DNA of 64,000 nucleotides from Peptococcaceae bacterium (GTDB taxonomy: Bacteria; Bacillota; Peptococcia; Peptococcales; Peptococcaceae). The notes beneath the pieces are model-generated. The model did no database searches, was not told the origin of the DNA, and saw only the letters and a list, made by a program, of their open reading frames with translations. A program made the translations under genes and the position numbers. Below are positions 17,619 to 26,245 of the stretch, piece by piece (positions within the stretch are counted from its first letter, which is position 1; every line of letters begins with the position of its first letter). The stretch spans positions 32,509-96,508 of the forward strand of contig JAFQEO010000023.1 of NCBI GenBank assembly GCA_017399005.1. Reading direction: 5' to 3'.

Positions 17619-17803
17619 TGTCAAAACTCCTTTACTAATAATTTTTCGCTTTGTAATTTAATTATTATATCGCTAAATAAATTAGTATGCAACGAAAAAA
17701 AACAATATTTTTTCAGATTGGAGAAAAATTTTTACAAAAAAACAGATAAAACAGGAAACAGTTTTTCGCGTGTAATTTAGAACATTTTTATGTTTTAGAA
17801 AGA

Positions 17804-17843
17804 AAAAACCAGATCAACAGAATGAACTGTTAATCTGGTTTTG
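17804..17843 (-). terminator. Intrinsic terminator of the TAXI-TRAP operon
   Basis: AAAACCAGATCAACAG pairs with CTGTTAATCTGGTTTT (one mismatch); minus-strand reading then enters a TTTTTTCTTTC run. Confidence 0.85.
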
Positions 17844-17867
17844 ATGTTGTTTTTTATATGATGTTTT

Positions 17868-19895
17868 TTATACATTGCAGTTACCGCAGCTGTTGGCGCT
17901 GTTAGCTTTTTTGCTGCGAATTTTCTGAAATGCAAATACCAGCGCTACAAGCGAAATACCTGCAATGTCAGTTGCAGTGCCAGGAATAATCAGCATCATA
18001 CCGCCAGCTAATGCGATAATGCGGATAATCGGATTCATATTGGCGAACAGATAACCTTCAACAGCGGAAGCCACACCGAACATACCGATAAATGCGGTAA
18101 TGGTTACCGAGACAACCTGAAGCGGTGTGGAGCCAACCAGCAGCAGCGAAGGATTCAGTGCGAATACATATGGAATCAGGAATGCTGCAATTGCCAGTTT
18201 GGTCGCCTGAACCCCTGTTTTCAGCGGGTTGCTTCGCGCAATCGCAGAACCAGCATAAGCTGCCAGAGCAACCGGAGGTGTGATATCGGCTACAATACCG
18301 AAGTAGAATACAAACATATGGGCAGGCAGTAAATCAATACCCAGTTTCAATACGACCGGTGCGGTGATGGTTGCCATAATTACATAGTTTGCGGTAGTAG
18401 GAACCCCCATACCCAGTACAATGGATGCAATCATGGTGAAGAACAGAGCCAGAAGAACATTACCGCCGCTCAGGGATAACAGGCCACCGGCCAGTTTTAA
18501 ACCAATACCGGTTAAGGTTACGATACCAACGATACAGCCGGCAACAGAACATGCAATTGCTACACCGATGATATTGCGAGCGCCGCCTTCCAGAGCATCC
18601 AGGAAGGTCTGCGGGCTCATGCGGGTTTCTTTACGGAACATGCTAACTACGATTGCTACTACAATTGCTACCAGAGCAGAACGAGCCGGAGTATAGCCGG
18701 TCATCATCATGGTAACCAGTACAATCAGCGGCAGCAGCAGATACCAGTAGTTAAACATTAATTTAAAGAAGTTTGGAATTTCTTCCGGCGGTAAACCTTT
18801 TAAGCCGTAGCGTTTCGCTTCCAGATGAACCATAATCATGATACCGGAGAAATACAGGAATGCAGGAATAACTGCTGCAATTACGATGTTGGAGTAAGGA
18901 ATCCCGGTCATTTCCGCCATCAGGAACGCCGCCGCACCCATGATAGGCGGCATAATCTGGCCACCGGTGGAAGCTGCTGCTTCTACGGCAGCTGCGAACT
19001 CCGGACGATACCCCATACGTTTCATCATCGGGATGGTGAAACTGCCGGAACCTACGGTGTTTGCTACCGAACTACCGGTAATCATACCCTGCAGAGCGCT
19101 GGAAATAACAGCAACTTTTGCAGGACCACCAGTTGCTTTCCCTGCGATACTGTTTGCGATATCAATAAAGAACTGACCAACCCCGGTACGTTCCAGGAAG
19201 GCCCCGAACAGAATAAACAGGAAAATAAAGGTGGAACATACGGCTAACGGAGTCCCGATAATCCCTTCTGTTGTAAAGTACAGATGAGTAGCAATACGCT
19301 GAATGGTAAAGCCGCGGTGACCGAATGTACCGGGAATCATATTGCCGAAATATGCATAAGCGATGAAACAGCCGACTACAACCAGAATCGGTGTACCTAC
19401 AACACGGCGGCAGGCTTCAAACAGCAGCACGATTGCCACCAGAGCTACCGCAACGTCAATCTGGGTATAGTTCCCTGCCTGAGCTACCAGCTGCTCGTAG
19501 TTGATGCCCATGTAGAGGAAGGAGCCGGCACTGGCAAACGCCAAAATGATGTCATAGAGCGGAACTTTGTTCGTGTTTTTCGGCGCATCTTTTTTTGCCG
19601 GATACAGCAGATAGGCCAGAAATAATACTAATGCGATAAAAGTTGTACGATGTACCTGTGCGTTCAGATGAACGACGGTATTAATTGCAACAGCAAAAAT
19701 GGTGAATGCAATCAGCATCAGTTTTACAAGCAGAGCTTTGTTGCCGGAGAAAATACGGACAGCCGATTCACGGTCATATTTTGCCATAATCTCGTTCACT
19801 TCTTCGGCAGAAATCTGTTCCATATTTTCTTCAGCAGCAACTTTCTGTTCTAATGCGTCGTCATGGAAAGCATTTGTTTCGTTGCTTTTTTTCAT
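17868..19895 (-). CDS. TRAP transporter permease, fused small and large subunits (TAXI type)
   Basis: 675 residues and about sixteen membrane helices. The N-terminal third corresponds to the small DctQ-like subunit and the rest to the DctM-like subunit; STGGQIMPPIMGAAAFLMAE and GMGVPTTANYVIMATITAPV are typical of fused TAXI permeases. It imports an organic acid or amino acid driven by an ion gradient, taking substrate from the TAXI binding protein. AAAGGGG lies upstream of the ATG. It is last in a three-gene operon with the DUF1850 and binding-protein genes. Substrate not determinable. Confidence 0.93.
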   Translation of the reverse strand: MKKSNETNAFHDDALEQKVAAEENMEQISAEEVNEIMAKYDRESAVRIFSGNKALLVKLMLIAFTIFAVAINTVVHLNAQVHRTTFIALVLFLAYLLYPAKKDAPKNTNKVPLYDIILAFASAGSFLYMGINYEQLVAQAGNYTQIDVAVALVAIVLLFEACRRVVGTPILVVVGCFIAYAYFGNMIPGTFGHRGFTIQRIATHLYFTTEGIIGTPLAVCSTFIFLFILFGAFLERTGVGQFFIDIANSIAGKATGGPAKVAVISSALQGMITGSSVANTVGSGSFTIPMMKRMGYRPEFAAAVEAAASTGGQIMPPIMGAAAFLMAEMTGIPYSNIVIAAVIPAFLYFSGIMIMVHLEAKRYGLKGLPPEEIPNFFKLMFNYWYLLLPLIVLVTMMMTGYTPARSALVAIVVAIVVSMFRKETRMSPQTFLDALEGGARNIIGVAIACSVAGCIVGIVTLTGIGLKLAGGLLSLSGGNVLLALFFTMIASIVLGMGVPTTANYVIMATITAPVVLKLGIDLLPAHMFVFYFGIVADITPPVALAAYAGSAIARSNPLKTGVQATKLAIAAFLIPYVFALNPSLLLVGSTPLQVVSVTITAFIGMFGVASAVEGYLFANMNPIIRIIALAGGMMLIIPGTATDIAGISLVALVFAFQKIRSKKANSANSCGNCNV

Positions 19896-19955
19896 TAAGA
19901 TAACCCCTTTCTGAAAATTTTAAAACTGTCTTGCAAAAGACAGCTCAATATGTGG

Positions 19956-20453
19956 TTATTGTTGTACAGTAAACCGGACACTGGTGAGAGAAGGAGCCAG
20001 TTCCTTCATGTGCCAGGTGTTCTGCCCAATATGTATCAGTGGATCACTGACGGTACCGACTTTATAAATAAGTGAAGGCAGTTTATAATGCATATTTTCA
20101 ATAACCATGTAGCCGTCTTCATAGCGCAATGTCTGGCCTGGAGCGATTTCTGTGGCAACGCCGGCTCCAAAGGAACGGTAACGGGCTTTAAACAGATACA
20201 GGTCTCCGTCTTCTAAACGGTAATATTCCTCTACATTTGTTTTGTTAACAGAATGTGTGTAGGAAACAGAGAATACGCCATCTTCTTCTAATGGCTCCTG
20301 AAAATATACTTCGTCAGTGTATGCATTGGCCATAATCAGATACTGTACCGGGTCTGTAAATAAAGGCTTACAGGAGATTATGGACAGTGTTAAAATAACC
20401 GCAACCACAAAAAATGTGGTTGCGGCATAGAGTTTAGAAACTTTTATGTTCAT
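19956..20453 (-). CDS. DUF1850 family protein, TAXI-TRAP associated
   Basis: 165 residues with one N-terminal membrane helix (about 10-28) and an extracytoplasmic beta-rich domain (FSVSYTHSVNKTNVEEYYRLEDGDLYLFKARYRSFGAG split across the centre). DUF1850 proteins are regular neighbours of TAXI-TRAP genes, and this one sits between the binding protein and the permease. Its role is unknown; an accessory function in uptake is likely. The ribosome-binding site is poor, and it lies 37 bp after the binding-protein stop, so reinitiation may help. Confidence 0.85.
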   Translation of the reverse strand: MNIKVSKLYAATTFFVVAVILTLSIISCKPLFTDPVQYLIMANAYTDEVYFQEPLEEDGVFSVSYTHSVNKTNVEEYYRLEDGDLYLFKARYRSFGAGVATEIAPGQTLRYEDGYMVIENMHYKLPSLIYKVGTVSDPLIHIGQNTWHMKELAPSLTSVRFTVQQ

Positions 20454-20490
20454 CTAGCTGTTTTTTCAACAGAAGACTGTCAAGCAGTGC

Positions 20491-21483
20491 TTAAACAGTT
20501 AAACCCTGTTCTTCAAAGTATTTAGCAGCACCTGGGTGTAATGGTACGGATACACCTTCAATAGCGCCTTCCAGGCTCATTTCAGCACCTTTTGCGTGAG
20601 CTTCAGCTACAGCATCCAGGTTTTCAAACAGACCTTTTGTCATGTTGTAAACCAGTTCTTCGTCCAGGTCAGCTTTTACAACGATGGTAGCTTTTACAGC
20701 AACAGTCTGAGTTGCTTCAGCAGCGTTGTAAACATCAGCTTCGATGGTGTATGGTGTGTAGAAGCTGTAGGATTCGCACAGGGAAGCGATTACGTCTTCA
20801 CCTAAGGACAGAACGCGGATATCGTTTGTAGTAGCCAGTTCAGTAACAGCTGTGGTTGGAGTACCAGCAGTTACGAAAGCAGCAGCGATAGCACCGTCTT
20901 TGATTGCGTTTGCGGATTCAGCGAAGTCCAGGTTCTGAGCCTGAATATCGTCAACAGTCAGGCCAGCAGCAGCCAGAATCTGTTTTGCGTTGGATTCTAC
21001 ACCACTACCCATAGCGCCGATGGAAACAGCTTTGCCTTTTAAGTCAGCAACAGTTTCGATACCGGAATCCCCTGCAACAACCAGCTGGCAAACTTCTGGA
21101 TATACAGTACCCAGTGTCAGGAAACCTTCGTTTGGAGCAGCTTCCGCAAAACCTTCGGTAGCTGTGTTTGCATAGTACATAACGTCGTTCTGTACGATAG
21201 CGATTTCAGCATCACCATTGTTTACCAGGTTCAGGTTTTCAGCAGAAGCACCTGTAGCCTGTACGTCAACAACTAAACCAGGAACTGCAGAGCCCCATAC
21301 CTGAGCGATTGCACTTGCAACTGGATAGTAGGTACCGGAAGTACCGCCGGAAGCGAAGATTACTCTTGTTTCAGCAACAGCGTCGCCGCCTTCTTCTGCG
21401 CCGCCACCGCCGCAACCTGTCAGGCACAGAGCCAGCATCATCAGAGCGGTAACAACTGCAACTAATTTTTTGTGTTTTCTCAT
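20491..21483 (-). CDS. TAXI-family TRAP solute-binding lipoprotein
   Basis: 330 residues. Lipoprotein signal peptide with lipobox LTGCGGGG (Cys at about residue 24). The mature domain begins VIFASGGTSGTYYPVASAIAQ, the TAXI hallmark, and continues with AEIAIVQNDVMYYA and LKGKAVSIGAMGSGVE. It captures the substrate outside the membrane and delivers it to the fused permease. AAGGAGAT lies eight bases before the ATG. First gene of the operon; the 411-bp upstream region should hold its promoter. Confidence 0.94.
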   Translation of the reverse strand: MRKHKKLVAVVTALMMLALCLTGCGGGGAEEGGDAVAETRVIFASGGTSGTYYPVASAIAQVWGSAVPGLVVDVQATGASAENLNLVNNGDAEIAIVQNDVMYYANTATEGFAEAAPNEGFLTLGTVYPEVCQLVVAGDSGIETVADLKGKAVSIGAMGSGVESNAKQILAAAGLTVDDIQAQNLDFAESANAIKDGAIAAAFVTAGTPTTAVTELATTNDIRVLSLGEDVIASLCESYSFYTPYTIEADVYNAAEATQTVAVKATIVVKADLDEELVYNMTKGLFENLDAVAEAHAKGAEMSLEGAIEGVSVPLHPGAAKYFEEQGLTV

Positions 21484-21894
21484 AGAAATATCTCCTTTCG
21501 AGTTTAGAAAATCTACCTATATCATACCAAATTACAGAAAGTGTGTAAATATAATTATTTAAAGTATAAATTGGAGTTATTAATATAATAGATTGGTGTT
21601 AGTTCAACCTTTTACTAAGTTAAAGACCGGCTCTGTATGTGTAGCCTTCACCGATTCTTTTTATGACGAGATTGTATCATGTATACAAGGCGAATACAAG
21701 CGAACATAAGAATAATATTGTATAAATATGCAATAAAATGTGCGTTAAGAACGACAGAGGGGGGATAACAAAGTATTGCTTTTACCATGTTTTTACGCTA
21801 AGATTACAAGAGTAAAAGCAATACATTAGTTGCTGTAGCTTAATATGAAATTCTGCAGTGCCAGCTGGCACTGTGAAACAGAGGAGCGAATATT
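21484..21894. other. Divergent 411-bp intergenic region
   Basis: No gene is visible. The region must contain the divergent promoters for the TAXI operon (leftward) and the spoVB cluster (rightward). Its right half holds a 13-bp perfect inverted repeat (21773-21824). Confidence 0.5.
21773..21824 (+). promoter_or_regulatory. 13-bp perfect inverted repeat upstream of spoVB
   Basis: GTATTGCTTTTAC at 21773 and GTAAAAGCAATAC at 21812, with a 26-nt loop. It ends 70 bp before the spoVB start. It could be an operator or an mRNA leader hairpin; there is no T-run after it, so it is not an intrinsic terminator. Confidence 0.45.
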
Positions 21895-23511
21895 GTGTCT
21901 GGAAAATCATTTGTGAAAGGTGCTCTGGTACTGAGTATAGCCGGGATTCTGGCCAAGTGTCTGGGAGCATTGTATCGTATTCCGTTTGCACGGCTGGCAT
22001 CGGATGAATGTGGTGCCATTTATGCACTGGTATATCCAATTTATAATCTTTTGCTGGCGCTGTCCACAGCAGGAATTCCGCTGGCTCTTTCCAAACTGGT
22101 AGCTGAGTACGAGGAACAGGGCAAATCGGGTATGAGTTTGCGTATTTTGAAATTGTCGCTGCTGCTTTTAGCTTCTGTAGGGATGACGGTATCGGTGGCA
22201 CTGTTTATCAGCGCAGACTGGATTGCTGCGCATGTATGGGGAGTGCCTGAGGCTGCGCTCAGTATTCGTGCGATTACTCCTGCTATGCTGTTTACCTGTA
22301 TTCAGGCTGTGTTTCGAGGATATTTTCAGGGGATGCAGCAGATGGTGCCAACAGCCCTGTCTCAAATTACAGAGCAGTTCGTGCGTGTTGGGGTTATTTT
22401 TGCTGCCTTGTTTTTATTGATGCCATACGGTGATGAAATCACAGCAGCTGGTGCCACGGCCGGAGCGGCTGTGGGAAGCGGTGCAGCTTTGCTGCTGATG
22501 CTTACCATATATGCACGGTATCGTAAAAAACAGAAACTGGATGCCGATATGGCATCTAAAATGGATGATTTAAAAGAATCCATCAGCAACAGCCAGGTGC
22601 TGCAGAAAGTCGTGGCACTGGCTGTGCCGATTGCCATCGGAAGTCTGGTACTGCCGGTCATGCAGACAATCGATTCCGTGCTGGTGCTGGCTCGCCTGCA
22701 GGCTGGAGGAATGTCAATTGCTATGGCGAAGGTGGAATTTAACTATCTGGGTAACTGCGTACAGCCGATTATCAATCTGCCGTTTATGATTACCACTGCG
22801 GTGGCGGCCAGTCTGGTGCCGAATATTTCAGAAGCGCTGGCAATGGGGCAGACACAGAAAGTGCGAGAGACATTTGCCAATGCTATGCAGCTGGCAATTT
22901 TAATTGTACTGCCGGCTACCGTTGGCCTGATGACGCTGGCAGAACCGATTATGAATATGCTGTATGAGAAGCCAGGTGCAGGGGTTGCTATGTTCTGGTC
23001 TGCGGCTGTGGTGCTGGTGGTTGGTCTGTATCAGATTAGTGCCGGTACTCTGCAGGGCATGGGAAAAGCCATGGTGCCGATGTACAGTCTGTTGTTAGGT
23101 GCTGCTGTTAAAATTGTATTAACTTATACATTAACTGCCATTCCTGCAATCGGGATTCGCGGTGCGGCAATTGGCAGTGTAATTGGCTTTGCAGCGGCAG
23201 CCGGTAACAATATTTATCAGGTATCCAGAAAAATCGGCTGGGAATGGCTCAGCATGAAATATCATGTGGTAAAACCGGTTATCAGTGTTGCTGCGATGGC
23301 AGCGCTGGTTCTGATTAGCTATACTGCTACTTTTGCACTGCTGGGCAGCAATGGCATGGCGACACTGTTATCTATCATGATTGGCGGATGTGTATATTTT
23401 GCAGTACTGCTGGCAATTGGCGGTGTAAGCCTGGAAATTATCCGTAAAATGCCGAAAGTGGGGAATAAACTGGCGGCACTGCTGTTAAAACTGAAAGTGG
23501 TGAGGGAATAG
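21895..23511 (+). CDS. SpoVB/YtgP-type polysaccharide flippase (MOP superfamily)
   Basis: 538 residues and about fourteen membrane helices. The opening KGALVLSIAGILAKCLGALYRIPFARL is characteristic of the SpoVB/YtgP group of MATE-like lipid flippases related to MurJ. Members flip lipid-linked peptidoglycan precursors in growth (YtgP) or in spore cortex synthesis (SpoVB); the sequence does not separate the two. Start GTG at 21895 follows GAGGAG. The mazG gene begins two bases after its stop, and hup and rqcP follow, the standard Bacillota cluster. Confidence 0.9.
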   Translation: MSGKSFVKGALVLSIAGILAKCLGALYRIPFARLASDECGAIYALVYPIYNLLLALSTAGIPLALSKLVAEYEEQGKSGMSLRILKLSLLLLASVGMTVSVALFISADWIAAHVWGVPEAALSIRAITPAMLFTCIQAVFRGYFQGMQQMVPTALSQITEQFVRVGVIFAALFLLMPYGDEITAAGATAGAAVGSGAALLLMLTIYARYRKKQKLDADMASKMDDLKESISNSQVLQKVVALAVPIAIGSLVLPVMQTIDSVLVLARLQAGGMSIAMAKVEFNYLGNCVQPIINLPFMITTAVAASLVPNISEALAMGQTQKVRETFANAMQLAILIVLPATVGLMTLAEPIMNMLYEKPGAGVAMFWSAAVVLVVGLYQISAGTLQGMGKAMVPMYSLLLGAAVKIVLTYTLTAIPAIGIRGAAIGSVIGFAAAAGNNIYQVSRKIGWEWLSMKYHVVKPVISVAAMAALVLISYTATFALLGSNGMATLLSIMIGGCVYFAVLLAIGGVSLEIIRKMPKVGNKLAALLLKLKVVRE

Positions 23512-23513
23512 TC

Positions 23514-24305
23514 ATGGAATATAATGTGAAACCAATTACCGATGTGATGAATACATTACTGGGAGAAAACGGCTGCCCGTGGGATAAAGAACAGACCCAT
23601 GAATCGCTGCGCAAAAATCTTCTGGAAGAGGCTCATGAAGTGGTGGAGGCTATCGACAGTCAGGATATGGGCCATTTAAAAGAAGAACTGGGCGATGTTC
23701 TGCTGCAGGTGGTGTTTCATGCAAAACTTGCAGAACAGGAAGGGCACTTTAATCTGAATGATGTAGTAGATGCTATCACAGAAAAAATGATTCGCCGTCA
23801 TCCGCACATTTTTGCGGATGTGAAGGCCGATGATGCAGAGACCGTTCTGACCAACTGGGAAGAAATCAAGAAGAAAGAAAAAGCCGGTAAAGGCGAAACA
23901 GAATCCAAAAGTATCATGAGTAAACTGCCTCCAACGCTTCCGGCGCTGATGAAAGCGGAAAAGGTTCAGCAGAAGGCGCACAGAGTCGGCTTTGACTGGG
24001 ATGACGCGGAAGGGCCAAAGGCTAAAATTATTGAGGAACTGGATGAAATCGATGCGGCTATGCACGGCGATGGCGATGTGGAAGAGGAAATCGGCGATCT
24101 GCTGTTTTCTGCCGTGAATCTGGCGAGATTTGCAAAAATTGATCCGGAACAGGCGCTGAATCGTTCCGTGCAGAAGTTTGTAGACCGGTTCCGTGCTATG
24201 GAAGCAAAAATAATGCTGGACAAAAAAGACTTCTCTCAGTATACTTTAGAGGAATTAGACGAAATCTGGGATATCTGTAAAGCGGAAATGAAAAAAAATC
24301 AGTAA
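23514..24305 (+). CDS. mazG: Nucleoside triphosphate pyrophosphohydrolase MazG
   Basis: 263 residues with two MazG domains. The first has CPWDKEQTHESLRKNLLEEA and EELGDVLLQVVFHAKLAE, the second EELDEIDAA and EEEIGDLLFSAVNLAR; the EExxE/ExxD acidic sets bind Mg2+. It hydrolyses noncanonical and ordinary NTPs to NMPs. It lacks the N-terminal methylase domain found in YabN fusions. It follows spoVB by two bases and is probably translated by coupling. Confidence 0.95.
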   Translation: MEYNVKPITDVMNTLLGENGCPWDKEQTHESLRKNLLEEAHEVVEAIDSQDMGHLKEELGDVLLQVVFHAKLAEQEGHFNLNDVVDAITEKMIRRHPHIFADVKADDAETVLTNWEEIKKKEKAGKGETESKSIMSKLPPTLPALMKAEKVQQKAHRVGFDWDDAEGPKAKIIEELDEIDAAMHGDGDVEEEIGDLLFSAVNLARFAKIDPEQALNRSVQKFVDRFRAMEAKIMLDKKDFSQYTLEELDEIWDICKAEMKKNQ

Positions 24306-24350
24306 AAATGCCCATTTTTCGAAAGTTTTCATCATTGGGGGCTTTTGTTT
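24304..24350 (+). terminator. Possible terminator after mazG
   Basis: AAAA.TGCCCA can pair with TGGGGGCTTTT around a long loop, followed by GTTT. The stem is short and imperfect. Confidence 0.4.
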
Positions 24351-24436
24351 CGGCAGAAAATATGATAATATGTCATTAGCATATTGCTCGCAATGTCAAA
24401 TGAATAAATTTTTATGATGTTTTAGGAGGGATTTCA

Positions 24437-24718
24437 GTGAATAAAACTGAATTAGTGGCAAGCGTTGCCGAAAAAGCTGGTTTAACAAAAAAAGATTCTG
24501 AAAAGGCGGTAAACGCTGTATTAGCAACCGTATCCGAAAGCCTGCAGAAAGGTGACAAAGTTCAGCTGGTTGGTTTCGGTACATTCGAAGTTAGAGAACG
24601 TAAAGCTCGCAAAGCTAAAAACCCACAGACCAAAGAAGATATCACAATTCCAGAAACAAAAGTACCTGCATTCAAAGCTGGTAAAGGTCTGAAAGAAGTT
24701 GTAGCAAAGAAAAAATAA
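24437..24718 (+). CDS. hup: DNA-binding protein HU
   Basis: 93 residues, the normal HU length. [24 protein letters not shown] opens the helical part and [20 protein letters not shown] begins the DNA-embracing arm; it ends [20 protein letters not shown] bends and compacts chromosomal DNA. AGGAGGG lies nine bases upstream of the start. The spacing and a terminator show it can be expressed on its own, as expected for an abundant protein. Codon use is strongly biased. Confidence 0.97.
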   Translation: MNKTELVASVAEKAGLTKKDSEKAVNAVLATVSESLQKGDKVQLVGFGTFEVRERKARKAKNPQTKEDITIPETKVPAFKAGKGLKEVVAKKK

Positions 24719-24738
24719 TTGCAGATGACTGCATGTTT

Positions 24739-24770
24739 ATCCGCTGATTTTATAATCAGCGGATTTTTTT
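24739..24770 (+). terminator. Intrinsic terminator of hup
   Basis: ATCCGCTGATT pairs with AATCAGCGGAT around TTAT, followed by TTTTTTT. Confidence 0.93.
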
Positions 24771-24835
24771 CTAAAAAGCAGCGAAACCGGATATAGTATT
24801 GCCGGAGTGTCATTGTGGTAAGGTGGTGAAAAGAA

Positions 24836-25093
24836 ATGCGTCTGGATAAATATCTGAAAGTGTCTCGTATTATTAAGCGTAGAACCGTAGCCAAAGATGT
24901 ATGTGATGGCGGCAAGGTGAAAATCAATGGTAAAGTGGCAAAAGCCGGTGCCGAGGTAAAACCGGGCGATGTACTGGAAATCGGATTCGGGGAACGAAAA
25001 GTTCGTGCGGAAATTCTGGAAGTGCGTGACAATGTTCGTGCCGATGATGCAAAAACATTATATCGTTTACTGGAAGGTCAGGAAATTGACTAA
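24836..25093 (+). CDS. rqcP: S4-domain RNA-binding protein RqcP (YabO/HslR family)
   Basis: 85 residues that make a single S4 domain: MRLDKYLKVSRIIKRRTVAK, CDGGKVKINGKVAKAGAEVK, PGDVLEIGF. RqcP works with RqcH in ribosome-associated quality control, stabilising the P-site tRNA while alanine tails are added to stalled chains. Position after mazG and hup matches other Bacillota. AAGGTGG precedes the ATG. SpoIID follows 44 bp downstream. Confidence 0.93.
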   Translation: MRLDKYLKVSRIIKRRTVAKDVCDGGKVKINGKVAKAGAEVKPGDVLEIGFGERKVRAEILEVRDNVRADDAKTLYRLLEGQEID

Positions 25094-25137
25094 AATCGCC
25101 TCTTTTGTGGAATACTTTCTGCAAAGGAGGTTTTTTT

Positions 25138-26100
25138 ATGTATTTTTTTAGACAACACCGGAGAAACATTGCCTGCTGTGCGGTAGCGATGCTGTTAACC
25201 GGGATACTTGCCGCCTGCGGTATGGAGGATGCCAGAGAGGATACAGCAAAATACAGCTGGCCGGATGACAACACGGTAATCAGCGTATATCTGCACGAAA
25301 CCGGAGAAACAGCGGAAATGCCGCTGCGGGAATACCTATATGGTGTGGTGGCCGGTGAAATGGATGTAAACTGGCCTGTAGAGGCTCTGGCGGCGCAGGC
25401 GATTATGGCGCGAACCTTTACGCTGGAAAAAATGGAGGACGGTGGTGTACCTGAGCGCGGTACCGATGCTTCTACCGATATTCATGAGTTTCAGGCATAT
25501 GATGCAGAAAAAATAAATGATTCGGTGAAACAGGCGGTGGATGAAACGGAGAATCAGGTGGCGGTATATGATGGAGAGCTAATCAAAGCCTGGTTTTTTG
25601 CCGATGGAGGCGGCAGAACGGCGGCATCTGCCATGGAGGGTCTTGCATATGACAAAGAAAAAACACCGTACATTGAAAGTGTAGAAGACCCGGGATTTCA
25701 TCATCCGGACAATCCGAACCGGAGCTGGGAAACGTACTTTACCATGCAGGAAGTCACAGCTGCGGTAGAACAGGTCACCGGCACAAAACGGGAACAGTTC
25801 GGGAAAGTCACCATTGCAGAGCAGGGCGAATCGGGACGTGTTATAACATATAACTTTGACGATGTTTCAGTTGGTGCAGCGGCTTTGCGGCTGGCACTGG
25901 GCGGCGAAACGATGAAATCCAATATGATTGAGGAGATTGCCATACAGGATGGCCGGCTGATGGTGAAAGGCAGAGGCTACGGTCATGGTGTGGGTATGAG
26001 CCAGTGGGGGGCAAGAGCCCTGGCGGAAGAAGGCGAAGATGCCGAAGATATTGTAGAATATTTTTTTGATGATGTGGAAATTGTGCGGGTGCAGTCATGA
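25138..26100 (+). CDS. spoIID: SpoIID/LytB-domain lipoprotein (peptidoglycan hydrolase)
   Basis: 320 residues. Lipoprotein-like signal with LTGILAACG (Cys near residue 26). The SpoIID domain covers about 50-320: LREYLYGVVAGEMDVNWPVE with the catalytic glutamate, ALAAQAIMARTFTLEKM, ADGGGRTAASAMEG and GRGYGHGVGMSQWGARALAE. SpoIID is a lytic transglycosylase acting in forespore engulfment; related domains are also found in vegetative amidase activators. AAAGGAGG sets the ATG at 25138. Confidence 0.88.
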   Translation: MYFFRQHRRNIACCAVAMLLTGILAACGMEDAREDTAKYSWPDDNTVISVYLHETGETAEMPLREYLYGVVAGEMDVNWPVEALAAQAIMARTFTLEKMEDGGVPERGTDASTDIHEFQAYDAEKINDSVKQAVDETENQVAVYDGELIKAWFFADGGGRTAASAMEGLAYDKEKTPYIESVEDPGFHHPDNPNRSWETYFTMQEVTAAVEQVTGTKREQFGKVTIAEQGESGRVITYNFDDVSVGAAALRLALGGETMKSNMIEEIAIQDGRLMVKGRGYGHGVGMSQWGARALAEEGEDAEDIVEYFFDDVEIVRVQS

Positions 26101-26159
26101 ATCTTCTATGGATTGCAATCTGCCTGTATTGTTGGTTTGGTCTGGACAAAAGCCTCTGA
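26097..26159 (+). CDS. Possible 20-residue membrane peptide
   Basis: ATG overlaps the spoIID stop (ATGA) and opens a 20-codon frame ending in TGA: a hydrophobic, tryptophan- and cysteine-rich peptide MNLLWIAICLYCWFGLDKSL. Coupled starts often mark real genes, but so short a frame can arise by chance, and I have no family match. Confidence 0.25.
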   Translation: MNLLWIAICLYCWFGLDKSL

Positions 26160-26245
26160 TTGCGGGGTGACGGTTTTACAGAAATATGATAAAATAAAAT
26201 ATAGAAAGTTTTTGTAAAATCGGTTTAACAGCAAGGAGGATGTCT

